Part shown: piece after piece, positions 22,021 through 31,877 of the stretch
Layout of the letters: the number at the start of each line of letters is the position of its first letter
Numbering within the stretch: the stretch's first letter is position 1
Assembly (NCBI GenBank): GCA_020809705.1
Contig: CP085827.1
Span: forward strand, 434,001 to 498,000
Direction: 5' to 3'
Source of the DNA: Calonectria ilicicola
Lineage: Eukaryota; Ascomycota; Sordariomycetes; Hypocreales; Nectriaceae
DNA: 64,000 nucleotides
Made by a program: the position numbers and the translations under genes
The notes under the pieces: model-generated
What the model was told of the DNA's origin: nothing
Database searches by the model: none
The model's input: only the letters and a program-made list of their open reading frames with translations

Positions 22021-23839
22021 TAATAAAAACCAGCCCAAAAAGTCATCAGGCGTTCAAGATGAGACTGAGCAAAAGGAGCACTTGAAGAAGGCGCTTCAGA
22101 GCCTTGAGCTTGAGTATATAAGCAAGGAAAAACTTTCCAAGGTAAATACATGGGCAAAACCAATTTCAATCGAGAAAAAAACCTCCACGGTGGCGAATTT
22201 CTATCGGGCCTTTCACAATAAGGCTACATTGCCTAGGCATACATGCGCCCTTTGCTATCAAATGTTTAGCCAACAAGATTTAGTGGAGCTTGGTTGGGAA
22301 GAATGGGCAGCGAGCGATGTGCAACAAAAGATCAAGGGAGGACCATTTTCCTGCGGAAAGTGCTTCTGTAATGGGAAAGATATCCATGTATGTTCTACAT
22401 ACAAGCAACAAGTGCACTCACCCCAGAGGGTACAAAATATCCTCCTCCACCAGAAACTTAGATGTAAGCATTCGTATCCCAGTGAACTCAAGGGATTAAC
22501 TCTTATTAAGAAAGCTCTTATTGCACTCAATATACATTTCGGCTTTATTACAAGAGTAACGAGGAGTGGCAAAGCGGTACAAGGGATTGGGTACGCCGAG
22601 CATGTCAAAGGTCATATTACTGTTTTCCCAAACAATATTCAACAAATTACCACAGATATATTGCCGAACAAGCTCCTGCATGTCTTGGACAATATTCATA
22701 TGACTTAGTACGGAAAGCACCGCCCCCGGCCACGAGATCTCACCAAGTTATTGTCAGTGCGTCGCGAGAAGGTGGAGGGAGCATTGGCTTGGCTAAAGCT
22801 ACACAATCCACACTACAAGAACATCAGTATTGACAAGGCTGAAATGGATACGTGGGGCGAAGCATCGCATGGGGTTCCTAGGCAGGTTTTTGATCGCCTA
22901 GAGATGAACCAGCCAACCGCATACGAGAAGACAAGGACTGCACATATTGTACCAGAAACAGAACGTGGATTTGAACCATCTAGCATCAGAACCATGAACG
23001 AGATTAGACGGGAATTGGCTATTAGAGATAAAGACAATCACGATGAGAGCGAGCTAGAGTATGACGATGTTAGCAGAGATGATCTTCAAGAGGCAGCTGG
23101 AGGAAGCTTCTACGATGAAATAAACTGTTCTGGCATGTTTTCATTGAATAAGTCGCCAGAAGACAATGATGGTGCCAAACTACAGTATACAATAGACTCC
23201 TTGCGCAATGAGGAGTCAGCATTTTACACCGAGCAGGATAAGAAGAGGCGCCATTTTATCCACATCCAAAAACCCAAAACATATGCAAACAACAATGACC
23301 TTTAGTTCTAGGCCAAAACATTCCCGACTCTCTTTCCTTATGGCCTCGGCGGACCACACTGCAGAGAAGAAATAGAATCGGATATTTGGAAGGCGTACTG
23401 CTCAAAGTGGTATAGAGGGGCAATACCAAACATGTTGGGTTTACCAGACCATAATATGGGCCTTCGGCAATGGGCCAAAGCTGTGCTGCTAAGGCATGGC
23501 GCCCGATTCTCAGGCCACCAGGCCTTCTCGTTTCTTGTCTTTAATATGGAGGTTCGGTTAAAGAACCGTGGGATTAGTATGCTTAGTGTATAGAGAAGCG
23601 ACTTTCCTGAGGTGGAGCGGATTATAATATCTTTGACCTCGGAAAGATTGGAGATAGTAAAGAGGGAGCTAGAAGAGAAAGGGAGAACCGAGGATGATGA
23701 TGTGAAAAAGCTTCTCCGTCATATATCCCACTATGGATACAAACAACCTATGTCAAAGGAGTCAAAACTTAGCATGCGAAGGAAGATTAAATCGCTTATC
23801 ATTTGATACGGAATTCTGGCAATTTGGTTTACTATAAAC

Positions 23840-24263
23840 GAGAAACTGCGCTCCGCGCCCTGGATCTTTTTTAGCCTTTTGGGAATGTCACGGTCTATAT
23901 ATTATACGTCAGTGTGGATGTAATTATTTGTCATAAGGTATACTGGTCTATAAAAAACTTAATCTTGAACCAATTATAAATAGATGATAAGAACCACATG
24001 ATAAAACGGCTGATGATGGTATACCTGTCATCTGGATTATGGGTTTCTGACGAGAAACTGCGCTCTGCGCCCTGGATCTTTTTTAGCCTTTTGGGAATGT
24101 CACGGTCTATATATTATACGTCAGTGTGGATGTAATTATTTGTCATAAGGTATACTGGTCTATAAAAAACTTAATCTTGAACCAATTATAAATAGATGAT
24201 AAGAACCACATGATAAAACGGCTGATGATGGTATACCTATCATCTGGATTATGGGTTTCTGAC
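23840..24263. mobile_element. Two tandem 212-bp units inserted in Rep-helicase copy 1
   Basis: Units 23840-24051 and 24052-24263 differ at only two positions, both transitions. Homology with copy 2 shows that coding text continues directly from TIN (ending 23839) to PND (from 24264), so the whole 424 bp is an insertion. Each unit starts GAGAAAC and ends GTTTCTG followed by AC. It can be read as two small elements with (C/G)AGAAAC inverted ends and AC target duplications. Neither unit encodes anything. Family unknown. Confidence 0.75.
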
Positions 24264-27200
24264 CCTAATGACCTCACCAATCCGGTAAAATTGAGATTGG
24301 CAGCTCATCGAAGGCATAGAAATGACGAAGGTGGAGGTGGGGAAAACACTGATTACGATGATGAAGAAATCGAGGGCATTATCAAGACCGCAATGGAAAA
24401 CTCTATTGCAAGCGCAAAATTGGGTATTCCTGATGCCCTGGGATCCGCTATCTTCTTTCACAGAGAAGTGCAGATGTTTTTTGAGCACTATGTGAAGATC
24501 GGACACGAATCCGTCTTTGGTTAAGTCAACCAATACTTTGCAGCGGTGGAAACGAACGAACGTGGGGCACTTCACCTTCATGGCCTTATGTGGCTTGAAG
24601 GTAACCTTAATTTTGGCAATATTATCGACACAACCAGAGACAGTACCGATGAGGCCATCCTGAGAACCAAGGAGCAAGTTATAAAATTCGTTGATACGGT
24701 ATTCACGGAGGATTTAGATGCATCAGTGCTCCAGGACAACGATAACATCCGGAGGTCGCCATATAGCGATATCTCGCGCCGGCTTGATGATATGGATCAA
24801 TTCATGGCAGACTTTGAAGCAGAAGGGCACTTTGTGGCTGCCAAGGTCCAGACACATAATTGCGGTGATACATGTGCGAAATACAAGAAGAAAAGAGGAA
24901 AGAATAGTTGTCGATTTGGCGCACCATGGAAGCTTGTTGAGAAATCAGGCTTTACACCGAATGGTATCCTTCAGCTGCGCCGATCGCACCCTACAATCAA
25001 TAGGTGGAATACAGCAATGGCGGTAGGCTTACGACATAACCACGATATTTCATTTATTGGAACATCTTCCAAGTCACTTGCTATCACGTATTATTTGACA
25101 AACTATACGATAAAGATTGAGGATCCTAGTTGGAAACGGGCAGCAATCGCAGCAGAGCTGTATCCAAAAAAAATTCAGTCAAATATGTCTCTAGCGGAAA
25201 CTGACAAAGGCAAGGATACCAACAAGGCAATTCTTATGAATCAGAATCGACAGTATATATTAAGCATCGTCAACCGATTGTTTACTGACCAGCCACTGTC
25301 ACATGTAGAGGTACTGTCATATTTGCTTCACTATCCCTGCGAGTACTCAGGTACTTCAGAATGGGCCTATATTAATATAACAATATTATACTGGAGCATT
25401 TTCCGTCGATGGTCTCATTTGAGATATTTGGCTGGAGAAATGGAGCTTGACGATGAGGAGCCCACTGCTAATCACAATATAAGCGGAACCCGGGATTCAA
25501 GGTCGGCTACTGGTGCAGAATACGCGGAGAATGCGGACAAGGACGAACCCTGCGGTAAGGAAGGCTTTGAGCCTATGGAAAGCCAGATATTAATAGGCAA
25601 TGGTGGCAAAAGGCTATCAGTCTTTGAAGCCTATCACTACAGAGGAGAGGTCCTAAAGTCCTTATGCCTTTATGATTACTTGAGCCTCATCCAGCTGCAA
25701 AAAAGAAGCAAAGGCTTGTCTAAGAATTCTATCAATATCGAATTTGAGAAGGAGTGGACCGCGAGCAGAGAGTGGGTGCAGGTTTTAAGGGGCAATGGGA
25801 ACCAAGCGGTGCCGTGTATCAACGGCTTCCTCAATATGGATCTCAAAGCTGAAGACGAGGGGGATTATTATCAACAATCAGCAGTGCAGCATTTGGCGCT
25901 ATTTGTACCGTGGGAGTTGTTTACCAGTCAGAAATCTATACAGCCGAGCGATCTCTGGGAGCAGTGGAAGGAGCGCATCCCCAAAAGACTCCAGACAATT
26001 GCAGGAAACATCCAGCTTCTAAGGCGGTCCGCCGAAGATGCCCGACGGGATGCGATGCAGTGGGCGGAAGCAGGGGACGGCGATGATTTTAATGAATGCG
26101 ATGCCCACTACGATGACACAAAAGTAATCGAATCACACCAAACCCACCAGGTGGGATCTCTTAATCGGTTGACGGAGACAGTAGCAGCAGCCTTGGAGCC
26201 AGGCCAAATTACGGAGGGCTCAAAGCAACTCACCAAAATGTACCAGCAGCTGCTCGACGTTCAGCAAGATATACCTGAATTCGAAGAGGAAGTTGGGTCC
26301 ATACTACAACGAGAGAACCTTCAGCAATACCAGCCCACCTTGTCACCAATGCCTTCACAGCGCAAACTGGCAGCAATAAAGAAACAGCAGGATATAGCTT
26401 CCAAAGATATAGAGAAGAGGATCCAAGGACTCCATACGGCCACAAACACAAGAAACAGCACTCAACAAACCAGGCAAGCGGTAGAAAACGCTGCTACCGG
26501 GTTCGGAGGGGCGGCTGTCGAGGTGACAGATTCAGATGCAGAGCCCGAAACCGAAGGTGCGCAACCAGCTGAAGCGGCCACAGTCTTCACGATACATTCC
26601 ACGCGCGCTACTACATTTATGTGCATTGGGCAAAGGATCGCGAAGTCAAAGACCTTGAATGAGCGGCAGAAGATTGCATTCTTTCTACTTTGCCATCACC
26701 TCGATCAGGTTGAGAAGCACGAAGATCAAGGGAACGCTCAAAAAGCAGAAGCAGGGCTGCCTCAGTTTTGCAAGTTCCTTGGTGGTGAGGGTGGGACCGG
26801 AAAATCTAGAGTGATCCAGGCAGTGGCAGAGTTGTTTTCCCGCAAGGGTATATCTCACCGGCTGCTAATTACAGCAACATCCGGCGTAGCGGCAGCATAA
26901 ATCAATGGGACAATACTTTATGCAGTATGTTAGATGAAAATAGATAAGCATGTATCTGACTCTGCGGCAAATTATGTTGATGCCATTAAGCGAACAAATT
27001 GGAAAGAAAAGTGGCTACTTATTGTAGATGAAGTCAGCATGTTGGGGGCAAAAACCCTGCATAAAGCAAATTCGCAAATCCGCAGATTTCGTAGGTACGA
27101 AGAGGACTTTGGGGGGATCCCCATGGTACTATTCTATGGAGATTTCCGACAGTTCCGACCCGTCCTCGACAGAACCCTTCTCACCCCAGGGGAGGAGATG

Positions 27201-28245
27201 ATCAAAAAGGGCGACGGTGATGCTCATCGCCTTTGGTCAAAATTTAAAAGCGTCATCATTCTTGACGAGCAAGTGTGTGCAGCTGGAGATCCCCGGCTGC
27301 AAAGACTATTGCAGCGAGTAAGACATGGGATACAGGATGAGACCGATTTGGAGCTTCTCAATAAGGAATGCTTCCGCGAGGGACAGGCCATCCCCTGGGA
27401 CATAGGCATCATTGCTGTAACACCACTGAATCGTAATCGATGGAACTTGAATATGGAAGCAACATTAGCGTTCCAGGAAAATAAAGGATAGCCGATCTGA
27501 ATATTCTTACCTGAACATCGGTGGGGGGATAAAAAAAAACAAGGTATTAGTAAGCGAGAGAGAGGCAAGACGAATATCAGGCATAGGGGATGATAGCCAA
27601 TGCCTAATCTCTGCAGCTTTTATGTTTATTCCTGGCATGCCTGTTGTCATCAATAAAAATAGGAATTTAGGACTGAAGATTGTTAATGGCGCCAGGTACA
27701 CAGCTCAAGAAGTCATCATCGATAGGCAATACCCAGGCTATCGGTTATCGCCAACCATAATCATCCACTTTGGTCCACTAGCTGGACTTCTTCTTCAGTT
27801 AAAAACCATGAAAGACTTTGAATTCCATGATATGCCAAAGGGGACAATCCTCCTAACACCGGAGAGCGCTAAGATCAAGCTACACGAATCAAGACCTTGG
27901 CAAATACATTCAGTCTCAAGGCGAGGGCTCCCCTGCGCTCTGGCCTTTGCATGCACGGATTATAAAATCCAAGGGCGGACAGAGGAAAGAATAGCCCTTG
28001 AGCTTTGGGGCCCGTGGACGGTCGCGGAGACCGGAGAACCAACAAAGTGTGACCCACACAGCCTCTATGTCTAGCTATTATGATGCAAATCACTTGATGG
28101 GATTACCCTTATATTAAAAGCTCGGGCAGATGATATAATAAAGAATTATAGAAGTCTGTTTATGGTAAAAGGTGAGGAAAGATTGGAGTTACTTTGCGCT
28201 GAAATAATATGGGTAGCATGAACGTTACTCCAAGCCTACCTTTAA

Positions 28246-28660
28246 TAATATAATCTAGAAAATTGAGTAGAAGGTTAGATGAGTATTAAATCATGGCAGA
28301 GAATAAAAACAAATAATTTTATTTTGCCCTAAAAGAGAGGTTTAGATAAAGCGCTTAGTTCTTGGCTGGTGCCTCTCTCCTTGCCTTGCTACCCCCCCAA
28401 AAAAACCAGAAAGAAATCAGCAAAAATCAGGGAAAATCAGGAAAAGTCCCAAAAACGCACAGGAAGCACTAAAACGCGAAAATGACACGATCACATGAAT
28501 ATCAGGTGATCTAGAGCTAATAGAAAAGGAGGGAGAGAGAGTAACATCTTCCTCCAAGCCCTCTTGTAACCTCCAAGCACCAGCCACCACCAGCCACAAC
28601 CAGTCAACCTGACCCACAGCTACCCCACACCTAACCTTCCCCTCGGGCAAAAGAAAGAAC
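28246..28660. other. 3' region of Helitron copy 1, no gene
   Basis: Noncoding spacer after the Rep-helicase stop. A minus-strand ORF at 28417-28674 is low-complexity and unconvincing. A C-run and A-run lie at about 28391-28405. Confidence 0.45.
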
Positions 28661-28771
28661 AGGGGAAGGCGCACGTCCGCCGGCTAGAAGCTGGAAGCCC
28701 GGAAGGGCAAGCAGGGCGGGCAAGTTGGCGGCTCCCTTGCGCAAAGTAGTCTTTCGGTACGAAGCTGGAAG
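28661..28771. repeat. Direct repeat D1 near the Helitron junction
   Basis: Blocks AGGGGAAGGCGCACGTCCGC, a GAAGCTGGA block, a GGGCGGGC block, CTTGCGC and GTCTTTCGGTACGAAG recur in the same order and orientation at 29181-29284 (D2). Half of the terminal hairpin motif lies at 28749-28764. D1 and D2 flank the interval that carries terminal repeat B. Confidence 0.65.
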
Positions 28772-28789
28772 GTTAGCACGTCCGCCGGC

Positions 28790-28833
28790 TTGCAATAGCC
28801 ATTGCAAAAGCTAGCCCACGTGCGATTCACGTG
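28790..28833. repeat. Hairpin TTGCAAT/ATTGCAA and paired CACGTG palindromes
   Basis: TTGCAAT at 28790 pairs perfectly with ATTGCAA ending at 28807 across a 4-nt loop. Two CACGTG palindromes follow at 28817-28822 and 28828-28833. Such hairpins are expected near Helitron ends, but their role is not shown. Confidence 0.55.
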
Positions 28834-28992
28834 CATTGCAAAATCTAATAATTAAAAGGGTAAGATCTAGCTATCGATCGAGGGGTAGATTTTGAAACAC
28901 ACGTGGAGATCACGCGCGATATACATTGCAATATACTGTCCACTGCGTCCAGTGAGGGCAGGAGAATTATATCCAGTCCCGGAGGCCGGGCA

Positions 28993-29178
28993 GGGTTAAT
29001 CCGGGCCAACTGGAGGGCTTATCTTGGTTCCAAACGGGGTAACTCTCCTAGAGCGAACCGGAACCGAGCCATGCTCGCTCAATCGGGCCATACCGACAGG
29101 GATCATTTTACAGGGATGAGGGCTTGAGATGTGGGCTGAAAAAATGAGTGCTTAAGAACTTCTTTCGTACCGAAAGAC
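28993..29178 (+). repeat. Terminal repeat B with hairpin
   Basis: Starts GGGTTAATCCGGGCCAAC, has CGACAGGGATCA and GGGATGAGGG blocks, and ends with TTAAGAACT and the perfect hairpin TCTTTCGTACCGAAAGA at 29161-29177. Same orientation as repeat C and opposite to A. The inner part differs from A and C more than these differ from each other. Likely right end of copy 1. Confidence 0.7.
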
Positions 29179-29180
29179 AC

Positions 29181-29284
29181 AGGAAAGCGCCCGTCCGCCG
29201 GTGGGAAGTTGGAGGGCGGGCTAGGCAGGATGGTTAGAGGCTTCCTTGCGCTATTAGTCTTTCGGCACGGTGCTTGAAGTTGGA
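29181..29284. repeat. Direct repeat D2, start of Helitron copy 2 region
   Basis: Diverged direct copy of 28661-28771, with GCCCGTCCGCCGG, GGAGGGCGGGC, CTTCCTTGCGC and a decayed hairpin half GTCTTTCGGCACGG at 29257-29270. It is the best candidate for the left end of copy 2. Confidence 0.6.
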
Positions 29285-29472
29285 GCTCGAAATGTTGGAA
29301 AGTTGTCATGTATATAGTATAGGGTAAGGATATCTAGAGTAAATGATAAGAGAGATGAGAGATGAAAAAAAAAACAAGTAATTGACAATCTGGCTGTGAT
29401 AAGCTCATAATCGAAAATAGAAAGTAAAGTCATATGAATTGGACTTGAAGTAATAGAAAAAAAAAAGACTAC

Positions 29473-31011
29473 TTAAGACTTTCTAGTTGGATGTTTTTTC
29501 TTTTTTTTACTTGGTTTAGCGGTTGATGACCTCATGTTAGATCGAGAGGATCCTTGAGTTGCAGGGGATGTGTCAGGCATATCGTTTTCTTCCTTCATTT
29601 CATTGTAGTTATATCCATTATTATTTCTATTAGAGTTCACTGATATGATAGGAGATAAGGGTATTTCTGTAGCAATCTCAGTTGTTGCAGCAGCTACACT
29701 AGATCCTTTAAGTCTCTTAGGTACTATTGCAGAATCATTGGAAAGTGTTGATCTTTTGTTTGGTAAAGGAGTTATAGGTTGTTGCGATGATTCTGCCAGT
29801 GATGATTCTGATTGCGAGGATACCGTTTGCGAAGATTCTGTTTGCGAGGTTGTGGTCTAGGATAGTTTTGTTGATTTTGACTGTGACTGTGTTCCTTTTG
29901 ATGGTTTTTTTGGCGGCGTTTTGAACATAGATCTTGCCGCTGTAAACCCATTGGTTTCGGGTAAGCTAGGGTTGTTTTTTGACGAAGAGGCTGAGTTAGA
30001 AGCAGATGTAGGTGTATTATTCTTCTCCGGGAATGTCCAAGAGTCGGGGACAATAATAAAAATATAATCGTTCTTATCCTTAGGTGGGTTAACTATTAGG
30101 CTATGGTTAAGGATGTTAATAAGTTTGCCCACATAGGTTATCGAAACCCCTGGAACAAACTATGTGGTCTTGCTATCTATCATCTTTTTACAGAGGATAG
30201 AGTAAGGTAAGGCGCGAATGGGAAAGAGAATGAAGACTTTGAAAGAGTGAAAGCCTTTAAAAGGGCTCTTATTCTGTTGACCCGGAACGATATAGGTATA
30301 ACTCTGGATGAAGGCATAGTATCTAAATTATAGGTTATTAAATAAGGGGATGCGTTTATGGATTAATTGAGTCAAGCCTGTGTCAATAACTTATCCTGAG
30401 AAAGCAAGGAATAGATGGATAAATGGAAAGCCTCCCATATCGGTAAGCTCTCGAGGTAAGGAATTGCATTTTATGTTAGTGATAAATACATTAAGAATAC
30501 TTGATAAATAATGTAAGAGCACTTACGATTGGAACCCACCATCTCGAACCTAGCCCACCGCAGCCCTATAAATATCTCCATTATCATCTTCTTCACCAAA
30601 AATATCAGGCTCGCGCAGTATCCATTCCAATACATATGGATATATTTTACACACAAAGAAAAACCATTGCTTTACCCACTCTTCATCAACAACTTAACGG
30701 CCGTAGAATAAGACATTCAAACTAAAGTAAATTTCTACTAGACTGCCGGTTTGATGTTTCTTGGGGCGTAATGTGGAATATTCAGGCGATGCCATGAATG
30801 GAGCACATGGAATATAAACTTTGCAAATAGTTTCAATGTTAAGGCCCTTTATCAGGCATTCTTCGGATGTCGGAAAACGGGTTGGAGCATCGGTTTGACC
30901 GAAAAAAAACATGGTCATATCGCTACCTAGGTTTTTTTGTGACGTATGGGGCTTGCGCGGAGGGGGAGGCTTGTCTGGATCAGTGGTGGAAGAAGGCTTT
31001 GATAGAGACAT
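29473..31011 (-). pseudogene. Helitron accessory protein, copy 2, broken
   Basis: Homologue of 17434-18941. Start MSLS at 31011; conserved blocks DAPTRF, LRPKKHQ, WILREPDIF; an intron donor at the same place as in copy 1 (TTCCAATC then GTAAGT, near 30530); then FVPGVSITYVGKLINIL..NDYIFIIVPDSWTFPE, matching the OB-like region; a Ser/Thr-rich tail; and a basic KKHPTRKS end with the stop at 29473-29475. Breaks include a TAA right after LFYGR (30694), a TAG at about 30553 and further stops between the exons. Only two blocks remain open (31011-30694 and 30132-29857). Conservation of start, intron and both termini shows that the accessory gene is an old part of the element, not a chance capture. 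Confidence 0.75.
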
Positions 31012-31877
31012 AGCGTAGCAAGTTGTGAGATTCGGAACTAATTGTTGTAATTATTTACTTATTAATATCGGTAAGATAATAAGCGTGGGATAGAGAGAGG
31101 TTGGGGGTAATATTAGCTAAGTTAGTGTGGTGGTATGTAAAGTATAAATTTAAAGAGAAGATTCTCCGGAGGCTTACTTTACGGTAGAAATAAAGTTAAT
31201 TATTTTGCTGAGATAATATAGTCAATTTGATGATAAAGGTAGATTTGCTTTTAATAATGTGGATACTGAGACTATAGAATCGGTCCATCGATGTGGCCAT
31301 TAAATATCTTTGCTTTTTTGTAGTACTCCACTATTACACCGGCATGATAATGATCCGAATTATTATTACCACATCTATAAAACAAGGAAATGCATAAATC
31401 TAATGTGTTAGTTGGTCGTCGGCATAATGACTATCCAGGTTTAAAGTGATCTTGATAAATAATATATATTTCTTTTTAATACTATTATATAAAACAGCAA
31501 ATAAGTAAATATAATGCTTTATTGGTATCTTTATATAGATCGGGAATGTGATGCGCCGAGGATGCAGTGTAGTATGTGATTCAGTCGTGTCATGCTGGAC
31601 ATAGAAGTGGCAGAGATGTGTGTAGTGTAGAGCTCTGGGTGTCTCGGAACAGGATAATTCCGAAAGGTATACTAATTAAAGACCCTTATTGTTGTAGGCT
31701 GTAGGTTTAGTAAGAAGGTTGGGGCAAAATTGGAAGAATATAATCTATATAAAAGGATTAGTTTCTATTTACATGAGCTAAATAATATCCATTTTGAAAT
31801 AATTTCACTATTCTATCTTAATATATTAAAAACAGATTATAACAAGGTTTATTAACACCGATTTATGCAAACCCAAC
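31012..31877. promoter_or_regulatory. Divergent intergenic region, Helitron copy 2
   Basis: A/T-rich spacer between the two divergent genes of copy 2, in the same position as 18942-20254 in copy 1 but shorter. It presumably carried both promoters. I found no extended shared block with copy 1 by eye. Confidence 0.5.

Larger units (their letters stand above)
20255..28245 (+). pseudogene. Helitron Rep-helicase (HUH Rep plus PIF1-type helicase), copy 1, broken
   Basis: Giant rolling-circle transposase. Order: Gln/Ser-rich N-terminus with SLLERIRGYNPGTLLSSIG (20.5 kb, shared with copy 2); an array of CxxC..CxxC zinc ribbons (20.9-22.0 kb); a basic linker; a DUF6570-like region (22.2-22.7 kb, VKGHITVFPNNIQ); the Rep domain from FPTLFPYGLGGP (23.33 kb), with HLH (HUH) at 24573-24581, a Cys cluster (24.86-24.93 kb) and YYLTNY tyrosines at 25089-25106; then PIF1 helicase with Walker A GGEGGTGKS at 26781, Walker B LLIVDEVSML at 27014, GDFRQFRPV, and the ACTDYKIQG motif near 27.95 kb. 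Frame 2 is open except for stops such as TAA 20417, 20477, 20864, 20987 and TAG 22706, 23303. A 424-bp insert (23840-24263) moves the frame by one. Later lesions: TAA 24522, TAA 26898, TAG 26931, a poly(A) frameshift near 27540, TAG 28072, TGA 28078. No product is expected. Confidence 0.9.
16541..29178 (+). mobile_element. Helitron-type element, copy 1 (boundaries inferred)
   Basis: About 12.6 kb. Contents from left to right: an inverted terminal sequence with a hairpin, a leftward accessory gene (17434-18941), an intergenic region, a rightward Rep-helicase pseudogene (20255-28245), and terminal sequence again near 28993-29178. Rolling-circle HUH Rep plus PIF1 helicase defines the Helitron class. 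Boundaries come from matching the terminal sequences of this window with each other, not from an empty site, so either end could be off by tens to hundreds of bases. Classical TC...CTRR ends were not convincingly found. Confidence 0.65.

Noticed and set aside
28417..28674. 85-codon minus-strand ORF at the right of Helitron copy 1
   Set aside because: Low-complexity, no counterpart in copy 2, overlaps repeat D1.
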